From CAYSRC01 sp964446385 (GTDB lineage Bacteria; Bacillota; Clostridia; Oscillospirales; Ruminococcaceae), in the NCBI GenBank assembly GCA_964446385.1, contig CAYUOH010000002.1:1-64000 (forward strand): a stretch of DNA of 64,000 nt, written 5' to 3'. Within the stretch, counting starts at the first letter, position 1; each line of letters begins with the position of its first letter. Below the pieces are notes generated by a model, which ran no database searches, had not been told where the DNA came from, and saw only the letters and a program-made list of their open reading frames with translations. Of the stretch, positions 25,736-33,767 are shown piece by piece. Position numbers and translations under genes: made by a program.

Positions 25736-25817
25736 TACCGTGATAGTGTAATGATGCAAACTAGCCGATTTGTTATATAATAAGTTCGTGAGTTTAATTA
25801 TTCTCAAGCTTCAACAC
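25698..25817 (+). repeat. Dispersed terminator/-10 repeat, copy 1
   Basis: Terminator stem, a variable stretch, then ATATAATAAGT, TTAATT, and TTCTCAAGCTT with CAA-AC after it. The same blocks in the same order occur at 42870-42965. It joins the end of one gene to the start of the next. Confidence 0.6.
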
Positions 25818-25869
25818 GATTCAATACATTTGCATTATTACGCCAGTGCAGCAGGGAGGAAAGATCAGC

Positions 25870-26535
25870 ATGTTGAGTGACTGGATAAGAAAATTAAAAT
25901 CCTTATCTTTAGGATTGCCGGGGAGTCCAACCGTGCATCCCGAAAAATTTAATGATCCGGTAGCTTTGCTCTGCGGTTGGCAATGCCTTAAACAGGGCAG
26001 TGCGAATTTTACCACTCACAGATTAATTCATACTTCAGGAAATAACCTAGAATATCGGTCATCTTTACTGATGAAAATTTTCGGAATACCTTTCATCATT
26101 ATTGGGCTGGCATTACCGGCTTTGTATTTTTTTGTCATAAACAGACATTTTATTATGCTTGTAATTGGACCGGTTTTTGCGCTGATCGGAATATCCCTTG
26201 TAGTTCAAAGCATGATCCCCATCGGCTTTGACAGCCGAAAAAGGGCATATTACAGAGGATGGAAACAAAGAAAAATTGAATTAATGACTGACCTGAGGTG
26301 TGGAGTGCTTTTCGAACAAATCCATACAATTCAACTGTTGAAAAAGATAGGTCATGTCAGCAGCAGTTCTGAAAATTATCACGGAGATAGTTATTTTTAT
26401 GCATATGAACTAAATCTGATATTGAATGATGGCAGCAGAAGGTATGTGATGTCATATATAAATATGGATCAGGCGTTGACAGATGCAAATGAGATTTCAA
26501 AGCTTGTCGGGATACCTGTCTGGAATGCCATATGA
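25870..26535 (+). CDS. Membrane protein of unknown function
   Basis: 221 aa. A soluble N-terminal 70 residues is followed by two membrane helices (about residues 71-92 and 96-118) and a C-terminal cytoplasmic domain with a W-K-Q-R-K-I-E-L stretch and the final YELNLILNDGSRRYVMSY strand pair, like small membrane-linked sensing domains. I do not recognise the family. GGGAGGAAAG lies 10 bases before the ATG at 25870; an earlier GTG at 25846 precedes this SD. No operon partner is evident. Confidence 0.6.
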   Translation: MLSDWIRKLKSLSLGLPGSPTVHPEKFNDPVALLCGWQCLKQGSANFTTHRLIHTSGNNLEYRSSLLMKIFGIPFIIIGLALPALYFFVINRHFIMLVIGPVFALIGISLVVQSMIPIGFDSRKRAYYRGWKQRKIELMTDLRCGVLFEQIHTIQLLKKIGHVSSSSENYHGDSYFYAYELNLILNDGSRRYVMSYINMDQALTDANEISKLVGIPVWNAI

Positions 26536-26619
26536 ATAGATGTTTAATGCCAAATAGGATTACAATGACATTTGCAGACGTGATAAACCACCTGCGTGAA
26601 ATGAAATGAGAGAGAATAT

Positions 26620-27147
26620 ATGAATCTGGAAATCAGACAAGCTACCTTAACAGACATAGAAAGGGTCAATGAGCTATATGATAATTTATGCGAACTATTG
26701 GAGAATACGCAAAACTATCCGGGATGGACAAAGGGAGAATATCCAACCTATAAAGATGCATTCAACGGATTTAACGATGAAGTATTATATGTAGCTAAAG
26801 ACGGAGAGAGAGTAGTTGGAAGTTTTATCTTAAAACATGTTCCGGAAGAAGGTTATAAACAGATTGAATGGTTAACGGAAAATGATTATTCAAGAATATA
26901 CGTAGTGTATACACTGGCAGTTCATCCTGACTATCTGCATCGTGGAGTAGGGAAAGTAATGTTGGATTTCGCAGAGAAGAAGGCAAAAGAAGAAAAGTGT
27001 CTGAGTATACGCCTTGATATGGTTAAAGGGAATCTTCCTGCCGAAAGGCTTTATCGAAAATGTGGATTTCAATACATCAGTACAGTCAGTCTTGGGTATG
27101 AAAGGTATGGTCTTCCTTGGTTTGATTTATTTGAAAAGGTAATATAG
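26620..27147 (+). CDS. GNAT-family N-acetyltransferase
   Basis: 175 aa. The GNAT core is visible: VNELYDNLCELLENTQNYPGW near the start, VYTLAVHPDYLHRGVGKVML with the acetyl-CoA loop (HRGVGK), and the C-terminal RLYRKCGFQYI. It transfers an acetyl group from acetyl-CoA to an unknown amine. The weak SD (GAGAGA) is close to the ATG. A single gene, 84 bases after the previous stop. Confidence 0.9.
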   Translation: MNLEIRQATLTDIERVNELYDNLCELLENTQNYPGWTKGEYPTYKDAFNGFNDEVLYVAKDGERVVGSFILKHVPEEGYKQIEWLTENDYSRIYVVYTLAVHPDYLHRGVGKVMLDFAEKKAKEEKCLSIRLDMVKGNLPAERLYRKCGFQYISTVSLGYERYGLPWFDLFEKVI

Positions 27148-27214
27148 ATATAAAGTTATGATAAGATCGATATGAATTGCCACTTCAAAATGGGGAATTA
27201 ATTCTTGATATTTT

Positions 27215-27243
27215 TGTAACGAAACTCCGATTTCTCCGTCTAA
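27215..27243 (+). promoter_or_regulatory. ECF-type promoter, copy 2
   Basis: TGTAAC (27215-27220), 16-bp spacer, CGTCTAA (27237-27243). ATATTTTTGTAACGAA and a downstream GATTTCTC match the promoter of the first ECF gene at 9264-9290. The CGTC -10 is the classic ECF form. Confidence 0.72.
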
Positions 27244-27268
27244 CCTGCGAATACTCAGAAAGGAGGCG

Positions 27269-27766
27269 ATGATTACGGTCGAGGGAACCTCACAAAGGCT
27301 TTATGAGACTTACTACATGCGGGTCTATTCTTTTATGATTACCATGACCGGAGATAAAGATTCGGCTGAGGAAATCACACAGGAAACCTTTTACCGGGCA
27401 ATTACTGCCAGGCAATCCTTTCGCGGTGAAAGCGATGAATTCACCTGGCTTTGCGCTATAGCAAAGAATCTGTTTTATGATGAAATGCGAAAGCGTGCCC
27501 GCCAGACAGATGCTGAAATTCCGGAAGATATTCCGGACACAGACACCGGACCCGATGAGAGCGTTGCGGACAAATATGATTCTTTAAGAATACATATGGT
27601 TCTGCATTCTCTGGAAGAGCCGTATAGAGAGGTTTTTGAGCTCCGCTGCTTCGGTGAGCTGTCCTTCCGGCAGATTGGTACCGTCTTCGGAAAAACAGAG
27701 AACTGGGCACGGGTTACCTATCATCGCGCCAGACTGAAAATTCAAGAAAGGATGGATAATATATGA
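27269..27766 (+). CDS. ECF (sigma-70 family) RNA polymerase sigma factor
   Basis: 165 aa. Region 2 is at about residues 10-80 (SAEEITQETFYRAITARQSF, FTWLCAIAKNLFYDEMRK), region 4 at about 110-160 (YREVFELRCFGELSFRQIGTVFGKTENWARVTYHRAR). It overlaps the next gene by four bases (ATGA). The ATG at 27269 is only 2 bases after AGGAGG, an unusually short spacing, and no better initiator follows. The very similar NWARVTY helix in the ECF factor at 9328 and the common promoter suggest the two sigma factors may recognise overlapping promoters. Confidence 0.92.
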   Translation: MITVEGTSQRLYETYYMRVYSFMITMTGDKDSAEEITQETFYRAITARQSFRGESDEFTWLCAIAKNLFYDEMRKRARQTDAEIPEDIPDTDTGPDESVADKYDSLRIHMVLHSLEEPYREVFELRCFGELSFRQIGTVFGKTENWARVTYHRARLKIQERMDNI

Positions 27767-28953
27767 AATACAGTTGTGAAATTATCCGGGATTTGCTCCC
27801 GTTGTATATCGATGATGTGGCAAGCCCCTCCAGCCGTCAGATGGTGGAACAACATCTTACTGAATGTGCAGATTGCCAAAACATTCTCAGTCGATTGAAG
27901 AACAATGAAACTGAAAACGCAATTACGGACGAGAAAGATAATGTAATTGCCGGGCAGCGCAAGTTCTTTAAGCGTAAATCCGCAGTCATCGGAAGTGTCA
28001 TCGCGGGAATCTTTATGATACCGGTTTTAGTGTGCCTGATTGCAAATCTGGCAGCAGGATCAAGCCTTGATTGGTTCTTTATCGTTTTATCTTCTCTGCT
28101 TGTGGCGGCCTCGCTTTCGATTGTACCGCTGATGGTGTCGGAGAACAAAGGTTTGTGGACAATCGGAAGTTTTACCGCCTCTCTGCTTCTGCTTTTCGGC
28201 GTGTGCTGTCTGTACACCGGCGGGAGATGGTTCTTTGTTGTAAGTACATCCGTGCTGTTCGGCCTTGGTGTGATTCTGCTTCCGTTTGTTGTAAAGAGCA
28301 GGGTTTTGTCTAGATATCTGGAAAACCGGCAGGGACTTGCGGTAATGGCATCAGATACATTTTTGTATATGGTCATGATGCTTACCATTGGACTGCATAC
28401 GAAGGCTCCCCGCTTCTTCCCGATAGCGACCGCCATATCCGTTCCGGTTATTCTGATTGCGTGGGGACTGTTCGCCATCATATCTAATGCGGAAAAGATC
28501 AAGACAAATGAAAAAATTGTGTCACAGGTTCAGTCAGAGATTCCGAGTACCGGACCTGTAAAGAAAAAAGAGGAACCGAAACGTCGCCCGCAGGTATGGG
28601 AAATAATTCTTATAGTATTGGGATTTCCCGTTTGGCTTCCTCTGCTCATTGCCGCCTTTGCGGTATTGTTATCCGTTTACATTGTAATTTGGGCCGTAAT
28701 CATCTCTTTATGGGCAACAGAAGTCTCGCTTATTGCCGGCGCTTTCGGCGGTGTTATCTTAGGGTTTTGGTCATTCTTCACAGGCAACGGTCTGCAGGGC
28801 CTCGTATTGCTCTGTGCAGGCATGGTCATTGCCGGTTTGTCGATTTTCCTTTTCTTCGGTTGTTGGGCTACAGCTAAAGGGGTATTGATTTTGTCAAAGG
28901 AAATCGCATTATGGATTAAATCTCTGTTTATAGGAAAGGGGAACGCAAAATGA
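27763..28953 (+). CDS. Zinc-finger anti-sigma factor with many membrane helices
   Basis: 396 aa. The N-terminal zinc-finger domain has CEIIRDLLPLYIDDV and HLTECADC (residues 5-40), as in the anti-sigma factor at 9800. About eight membrane helices follow in two groups (about 68-235 and 277-390), separated by a lysine/proline-rich loop (KKKEEPKRRPQ). The sensor is therefore a polytopic domain and not an external one. It should bind the ECF factor encoded just before. The ATGA overlaps on both sides show translational coupling of the three-gene operon. Confidence 0.85.
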   Translation: MKYSCEIIRDLLPLYIDDVASPSSRQMVEQHLTECADCQNILSRLKNNETENAITDEKDNVIAGQRKFFKRKSAVIGSVIAGIFMIPVLVCLIANLAAGSSLDWFFIVLSSLLVAASLSIVPLMVSENKGLWTIGSFTASLLLLFGVCCLYTGGRWFFVVSTSVLFGLGVILLPFVVKSRVLSRYLENRQGLAVMASDTFLYMVMMLTIGLHTKAPRFFPIATAISVPVILIAWGLFAIISNAEKIKTNEKIVSQVQSEIPSTGPVKKKEEPKRRPQVWEIILIVLGFPVWLPLLIAAFAVLLSVYIVIWAVIISLWATEVSLIAGAFGGVILGFWSFFTGNGLQGLVLLCAGMVIAGLSIFLFFGCWATAKGVLILSKEIALWIKSLFIGKGNAK

Positions 28954-29921
28954 AAAAGTCTATTATGATCTGGCTTATTGTCGCGGCCTGCCTTGTGTTA
29001 GTCGGCAGCACGGTCTTTAGCCTTTCGATGTCAGCGAACCGCTGGGATTTCAACCTGCTCAACAGTGAAAAATTAGGAACTGAAACTTTTGACATCGACG
29101 AGAATTTCCGGAGTATTTCTATCAATTCAGATACAGAGGATATAGTGTTCCGTCTGTCGGACGATGGAAAATGCAAAGTGGTTTGTTGTGATAGAGAAAA
29201 AGTTGAGCATACAGTTTTAGTACAGGACGAAACGCTTTCAATCGAGTGTATTGATTCTGGGAAATGGTACGATCATATATCACTTTTATCGATTGTATCC
29301 CCGACAATAACAGTTTATCTTCCGCAAACTGAATACGCATCCCTCTCCATTGAAGAAAGCACGGGAAATATCTTTATTCCAAAGAATTTTCTTTTCGGCA
29401 GTATGGATATCGACCTCAGTACAGGCGATGTTGACTGCCGTGCCTCTTCATCGGGATTGATTCGTATCCAAACAAGTACGGGCAATATCATTTCGGAAGG
29501 TTTATCCGCCGGGGAACTCGACCTGTCTGTATTAACCGGTCACGTGAATGTTCAGACGGTCATCTGCGAAGGCAATGTGGGGGTTAACGTGAGCACCGGA
29601 AAAGCGAATCTCACGGATGTTTCATGTAAGAGCATCAGCTCTGTCGGAAACACAGGTGATATCACTTTGAATAATGTCATTACCACAGAAACGATTTCCA
29701 TTGAGCGGGACACAGGTGATGTGAGATTCGAGAAATGTGATGCCGGCGAGTTGATTATTGATACTGACACCGGGGACGTGACGGGGTCTCTCCTGTCCGA
29801 CAAGGTGTTTACCGCACATAGCTCTACAGGCCGGGTCGATGTGCCTGAAACAGATACCGGCGGTAAATGCACGATTACCGCGGATACAGGTAACATCAGG
29901 ATAACAATAGTCAATAAATAA
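28950..29921 (+). CDS. DUF4097 beta-repeat protein with N-terminal membrane anchor
   Basis: 323 aa. An N-terminal signal anchor (residues 5-27) is followed by a right-handed beta structure with many STG/TGD turns (LSTGDVDC, TSTGNIIS, VSTGKANL, RDTGDVRF, DTGDVTGS), the pattern of DUF4097 (bactofilin-like beta repeats). These proteins often close sigma/anti-sigma operons in Firmicutes and are thought to be envelope-facing. It overlaps the anti-sigma gene by 4 bases. A perfect terminator ends the unit. Its function in the stress response is not established. Confidence 0.88.
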   Translation: MKKSIMIWLIVAACLVLVGSTVFSLSMSANRWDFNLLNSEKLGTETFDIDENFRSISINSDTEDIVFRLSDDGKCKVVCCDREKVEHTVLVQDETLSIECIDSGKWYDHISLLSIVSPTITVYLPQTEYASLSIEESTGNIFIPKNFLFGSMDIDLSTGDVDCRASSSGLIRIQTSTGNIISEGLSAGELDLSVLTGHVNVQTVICEGNVGVNVSTGKANLTDVSCKSISSVGNTGDITLNNVITTETISIERDTGDVRFEKCDAGELIIDTDTGDVTGSLLSDKVFTAHSSTGRVDVPETDTGGKCTITADTGNIRITIVNK

Positions 29922-29940
29922 ACAGTAATAAAAAGCAAAG

Positions 29941-29974
29941 AAAAGCACCGAAATCATATGATTTCGGTGCTTTT
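29941..29974. terminator. Strong bidirectional terminator
   Basis: A perfect 17-bp dyad around 29957/29958 (arms GCACCGAAATCAT/ATGATTTCGGTGC) flanked by A and T runs. It serves the DUF4097 operon and the convergent S24 repressor gene. Confidence 0.93.
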
Positions 29975-29983
29975 TTGCTATGT

Positions 29984-30673
29984 TCAGCTCACTACTTTTC
30001 CAAACACTCTCAGTTCTGAATATTCTGTATCTATATAAATCGGCTCATACTTGGGGTTCAGAGAGATAAGCCGGATACCGTCCGGATCAAATGACATCTT
30101 CTTGCAGTATGCATTGCCGTCATACAGAACGATTCCGATCTCACCGTCCTCCAGCGTAAGCTGCTGCTGTATCCAGACGAGCTGACCGTCCTTATATCGC
30201 GGCTCCATGCTGTCGCCTGTGATATAAACACCGAAGTTCGCACTCATTGGCACATCGTTTCCGACCTCCGTCAGATCGTAATCGGAGCTATCCAGAAACT
30301 GGCCCTTACCGGCGGAGGCGGCCACATTATAGACTGGAAGCTTGCGTAGAGCATAGATATTTTCCTCACGCTTATATAAACCGCTAGCAGCCAAAACATG
30401 GGCGTATTCGTCCACCTTTCTCTGTCCGACGGGGTTCAACCTGCCATAATAGGAGTCATCCATAAAAAAGGCTGTCAGATGATAGATACCAAGTATCCGG
30501 CACAGCGCGATAAACAGCTCCGCGTTCGGACGCCGCTGATCCAGTTCCCACCGCGAAACCGCCTGATTTGTTACGTCAAAGCCTGCGGCCCTAAGCTCCC
30601 GCGCCACGTCTTGCTGCGAAAGCTGACATTCCTCACGATATGCTGCGAGGATCTGCCCGATCGTTTTGCTCAT
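29984..30673 (-). CDS. XRE-S24 repressor (LexA-like self-cleaving type)
   Basis: 229 aa. An N-terminal helix-turn-helix (residues 5-60; LSQQDVARELRAAGFDVTNQ) is joined to a C-terminal S24 peptidase domain. The cleavage-site candidate is Ala121-Gly122 (VAASAGKGQ), the nucleophile Ser155 is in TGDSMEP, and the base Lys191/192 is in AYCKKMSF. RecA-stimulated self-cleavage would remove repression after DNA damage. It is divergent from dinB. The start at 30673 has AGGAGG 8 bases upstream; a GTG at 30682 overlaps the SD and is unlikely to be used. Confidence 0.88.
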   Translation of the reverse strand: MSKTIGQILAAYREECQLSQQDVARELRAAGFDVTNQAVSRWELDQRRPNAELFIALCRILGIYHLTAFFMDDSYYGRLNPVGQRKVDEYAHVLAASGLYKREENIYALRKLPVYNVAASAGKGQFLDSSDYDLTEVGNDVPMSANFGVYITGDSMEPRYKDGQLVWIQQQLTLEDGEIGIVLYDGNAYCKKMSFDPDGIRLISLNPKYEPIYIDTEYSELRVFGKVVS

Positions 30674-30773
30674 GCATGTCACCTCCTTGTTTATTATCTA
30701 TTATTCTATATGAATAATCACCATGTTGCAAGAAATATTTCTATAAAATCGACAAAATGGCGATAATATAATC

Positions 30774-30802
30774 TTTACATCGACATATAGACGAATTATA
30801 AT
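30774..30802 (+). promoter_or_regulatory. Promoter of the dinB-type operon
   Basis: TTTACA (30774-30779), 17-bp spacer, TATAAT (30797-30802), 31 bases before the ATG at 30834. The divergent region also contains a TATTCTATATGAATAA dyad-like stretch near 30700-30715 that could be the S24 operator. Confidence 0.7.
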
Positions 30803-30833
30803 AGTATTGGTCGACAGAGAGGAGATGTGGCAT

Positions 30834-32072
30834 ATGGAGCGGGCAATTCTGCATTCAGATATAAACTCCTGCTATGCGAATATCGAGCTGCTGCATCATC
30901 CGGAGCTGCGGGGAACGCCTCTGGCCGTCGGAGGCGATGTTGAGGCACGGCATGGCATCATACTTGCAAAAGACGAGTTAGCGAAGAAGGCTGGCGTAAA
31001 GACAGGGATGGCGCTGTGGCAGGCACGACAGCTATGCCCAAAGATTAATATACTGCAGCCCCGAATGGATTTATATCTGCGGTTTTCCGGATTGATAAAT
31101 GAGATATACTGCGATTACACCGACCAGATCGAGCGGTTCGGTATTGATGAAAGCTGGCTTGATGTAACGAATAGCGGCACACTGGGCACCGCTGAGCGTA
31201 TAGCCGAAGAGATACGGCAGCGAGTCAAGCTTGAGTTGGGGGTCACGGTCTCCATTGGCGTATCGTGGAACAAGATATTTGCCAAGCTTGGTTCAGACTA
31301 CAAGAAGCCGGACGCCGTTACGGTTATCAGAAAGGATAACTTTCAAGATATCGTCTGGCCCCTGCCGGTGGACGATTTACTATATGTGGGCCGCGCGACG
31401 GGGCGGAAGCTTCACAGGATCGGTGTAAACACGATAGGCCAGCTTGCAGCAATGAACCCGGAAGACCTGAACGGAAGATACGGTAAGATCGGTTATATGC
31501 TATATGTCTTTGCCAACGGTGCAGATAGCTCGCCTGTCTCCCGGGAGAACGAAGAGCCTATAATCAAATCTATCGGCAACAGCACTACCACTCCTCGGGA
31601 TCTGACATGTGATGAAGACGCATATATTGTCTTTCTCACATTGGCCGAGAGTGTGGGCGCACGGCTGAGGGAGAACGGGTTCAAAGGGAATGTGATTGAA
31701 ATATCCGTGAGGGACAATGATCTAAGCTGGTTTACAAGGCAGAAGAAACTGACGACACCTACCGATATCACCGGCGAGATTCTGGATCACGCCATGATGC
31801 TGTTCCGGTCGAACTATCGCTGGAAAAAACCGATACGCAGCCTTGGTGTACGTGCATCAAGCCTCGTGCCTGCAAACTGTTGTGAGCAGCTTGACCTGTT
31901 TACTGACAATGACAAACGTGACCGTCTGCACTTGCTGGACACGGCGGTGGATGATTTACGCCGTCGTTTCGGCTACGCGAGCGTACAGCGCGGCACAGCG
32001 CTGACGGACAACAAGCTCGGTTCGCTGAACGCCCGCGAAGATCACGTAGTACATCCGGTAGGATTTCTATAA
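30834..32072 (+). CDS. dinB: Y-family DNA polymerase IV-like (translesion)
   Basis: 412 aa. Catalytic acidic residues are in ILHSDINSCYANIE (Asp8) and in FGIDESWLDVT (Asp-Glu). The palm, fingers and C-terminal little-finger regions are present, ending in a QLDLF beta-clamp-binding motif (CCEQLDLFTDN, about residue 362). It copies past damaged bases. The start at 30834 has GAGAGGAG 9 bases upstream; an in-frame ATG at 30825 lies next to the SD. It is divergent from an S24 repressor and followed by an 82-aa gene, so it is probably damage inducible. Confidence 0.93.
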   Translation: MERAILHSDINSCYANIELLHHPELRGTPLAVGGDVEARHGIILAKDELAKKAGVKTGMALWQARQLCPKINILQPRMDLYLRFSGLINEIYCDYTDQIERFGIDESWLDVTNSGTLGTAERIAEEIRQRVKLELGVTVSIGVSWNKIFAKLGSDYKKPDAVTVIRKDNFQDIVWPLPVDDLLYVGRATGRKLHRIGVNTIGQLAAMNPEDLNGRYGKIGYMLYVFANGADSSPVSRENEEPIIKSIGNSTTTPRDLTCDEDAYIVFLTLAESVGARLRENGFKGNVIEISVRDNDLSWFTRQKKLTTPTDITGEILDHAMMLFRSNYRWKKPIRSLGVRASSLVPANCCEQLDLFTDNDKRDRLHLLDTAVDDLRRRFGYASVQRGTALTDNKLGSLNAREDHVVHPVGFL

Positions 32073-32096
32073 CGTTTAAATGAGGAGGTTTTTGCC

Positions 32097-32345
32097 GTGG
32101 ATGTTTATCCGAAGGTTTATGTTGCGGTCAAGGTCAGATACCACCCTGACGGCCGCATCGAGCCGCTTTCTGTTGTCTGGGAAGACGGTCATGAGTATGA
32201 GATAGATAAGGTGCTGGGAGTATGCCGGGCTGCCAGCTTGAAAGCCGGAGGTATAGGGATGCGCTACACAGTCAGGATCGGACGTAAGGAGACGTACTTA
32301 TTCCTTGAAGAAAACCGCTGGTTTGTGGAGCGTCGGGATGTGTAA
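32097..32345 (+). CDS. 82-aa protein downstream of the Y-family polymerase
   Basis: A small basic beta-rich protein (KVYVAVKVRYHPDGRIEPLSVVWEDG..., then GMRYTVRIGRKETYLFLEENRWFV). No metal or catalytic motif is seen and I do not recognise a named family. It starts with GTG at 32097, 24 bases after dinB, with GAGGAGGT 9 bases upstream, so co-expression is likely. A role as an accessory to the polymerase is possible but only inferred from context. Confidence 0.72.
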   Translation: MDVYPKVYVAVKVRYHPDGRIEPLSVVWEDGHEYEIDKVLGVCRAASLKAGGIGMRYTVRIGRKETYLFLEENRWFVERRDV

Positions 32346-32478
32346 GAGACGCACTTAATAAACTAACAGTCAATAACCGGACGTCTATATATCAATGTCC
32401 TTCAAAATCACAGATTGAAAACTGATGAATAATAAAACATAATAAGATAAGTAAAAAATATTGTTAAGGTGAAATAAT

Positions 32479-32904
32479 ATGAGTGAGATTATTAGACTAG
32501 ATGTTAGCGAAGACATGGCACATTCCGGAATTATTAAAGCGGGAGATTTTTGTTTCTTAAATTATTGTGTTGGTAATGTTGGAGGTACGGTTGAGGAGCA
32601 GATCAACGGTGCATTTGATGATATGGAAAGAAGATTGGCTCTGCTAGACTTAACGCTTGAAAATGTTGTTCAAATGGATTGTTTATTTAGAGATGTTTGG
32701 AATATTCCAATAATGGAAAAAGTAATTCACGAGAGATTTAAAGGCAAATATCCTGTACGAAAATCAATTCAAACAGAATTTGCTCATAAAGGTGGAGAAG
32801 ATGGTTTGCAATTTCAAGTTGATGGCGTTGCATATTGCAAAAATAGAAAATTATCTCCTGAAAAATGGAAGACTGTTATCAGACATCCATTTAAGAGGGT
32901 ATGA
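32479..32904 (+). CDS. RidA/YjgF-family protein
   Basis: 141 aa with the RidA trimer fold pattern: HSGIIKAGDFCFLNYCVG at the start, EEQINGAFDDMERRLALLDLTLENVVQMDCLF in the middle, and FKGKYPVRKSIQTEF towards the end. The usual catalytic-site Arg of imine deaminases (R in PVR...) appears present as PVRKS, but the C-terminal E120 region differs, so the reaction is uncertain. AAGGTG precedes the ATG. A single gene in a run of unrelated short genes. Confidence 0.75.
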   Translation: MSEIIRLDVSEDMAHSGIIKAGDFCFLNYCVGNVGGTVEEQINGAFDDMERRLALLDLTLENVVQMDCLFRDVWNIPIMEKVIHERFKGKYPVRKSIQTEFAHKGGEDGLQFQVDGVAYCKNRKLSPEKWKTVIRHPFKRV

Positions 32905-32967
32905 CAAATTCCGATTTGTCGACTAATACAGGGGGAGTACAATTCGACATTTGTGAGGTACAGGAGA

Positions 32968-33480
32968 ATGGTCACAAAGCATGTTGCAGTTCAAGCATAT
33001 GATGAGGCATGGGAACAGAATTTTTCAGATATCAAAGCCGAAATTCAAGATGCCCTTGGAGAACTGGTGGTGAGTATCGAGCATGTTGGCAGTACTTCCG
33101 TGCAAGGCCTGTCTGCAAAACCAATCATTGACATTGATATCGTCATCAAAGATTATTCTTTATTTGATGATGTGGTTTCCAGGTTGAGTGACATTGGTTA
33201 TCAGCATGAAGGCGACCTTGGTATATCCGGACGGGAAGCGTTTAAATATGATAGAAAAGACCATCTGCAAAATCATCACCTGTACGTTTGCCCGCAGGAT
33301 TCAACAGAGTTGAAAAGACATATTGCTTTTCGGGACTTTCTTCGGTCCCATCCCGAAGCTGTGAGTGAGTACAGTCGAATCAAAGAAGAAGGAGCAGTAC
33401 TCTACCCGTATGATATAGATAAGTACATAGAATACAAGTCTCCGTTTGTCGAGAGGATTTACAGAGAAATTGGGATATGA
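32968..33480 (+). CDS. GrpB/UPF0157 nucleotidyltransferase-like protein
   Basis: 170 aa. The family signature is clear: VSIEHVGSTSVQGLSAKPIIDIDIVI with the G-S-T and the D-x-D of a nucleotidyltransferase fold, and HHLYVCPQDSTELKRHIAFRDFLRSHPE. Function is not established. The ATG at 32968 is preferred over the GTG at 32953, although AGGAG is close to it. The 63 bases before it include a small dyad (GACAAAT and ATTTGTC). It ends at the strong terminator at 33523. Confidence 0.85.
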   Translation: MVTKHVAVQAYDEAWEQNFSDIKAEIQDALGELVVSIEHVGSTSVQGLSAKPIIDIDIVIKDYSLFDDVVSRLSDIGYQHEGDLGISGREAFKYDRKDHLQNHHLYVCPQDSTELKRHIAFRDFLRSHPEAVSEYSRIKEEGAVLYPYDIDKYIEYKSPFVERIYREIGI

Positions 33481-33522
33481 CAAATTATGATCTGCGTTTG
33501 TTTTCAGGATTAATCACGAGAT

Positions 33523-33566
33523 AAAGCAAGGCACTCTGCGTTCAATTCCGCAGAGTGCCTTGCTTT
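33523..33566. terminator. Strong bidirectional terminator
   Basis: Perfect 18-bp stem AAAGCAAGGCACTCTGCG/CGCAGAGTGCCTTGCTTT with an 8-base loop and ATTTT after it, between GrpB and the convergent ABC operon. Confidence 0.95.
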
Positions 33567-33621
33567 ATTTTCATTATTCATTGACTGCCGTGATGATAAT
33601 ATCGTCACTTTTGGATATGGT

Positions 33622-33744
33622 TTACTCTTCAGTATCCTGTTGTCTGTTTTTGCGCTTCTCTTTTATTAAATTCCATACCTTAAGTTTCAAATACCCGACA
33701 GCGATCACGCCTGCTGCGATCAGTATCCACCAATACCATTTCAT
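33622..33744 (-). CDS. 40-aa single-helix membrane protein at end of ABC operon
   Basis: MKWYWWILIAAGVIAVGYLK forms one membrane helix, then a charged tail (KEKRKNRQQDTEE). GGAGGT lies 8 bases before the ATG at 33744. It begins 24 bases after the stop of the ABC permease gene, so it is probably the last gene of that operon. The arrangement suggests an accessory of the exporter; no family is recognised. Confidence 0.65.
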   Translation of the reverse strand: MKWYWWILIAAGVIAVGYLKLKVWNLIKEKRKNRQQDTEE

Positions 33745-33767
33745 TTCATACACCTCCAAAATAAACG

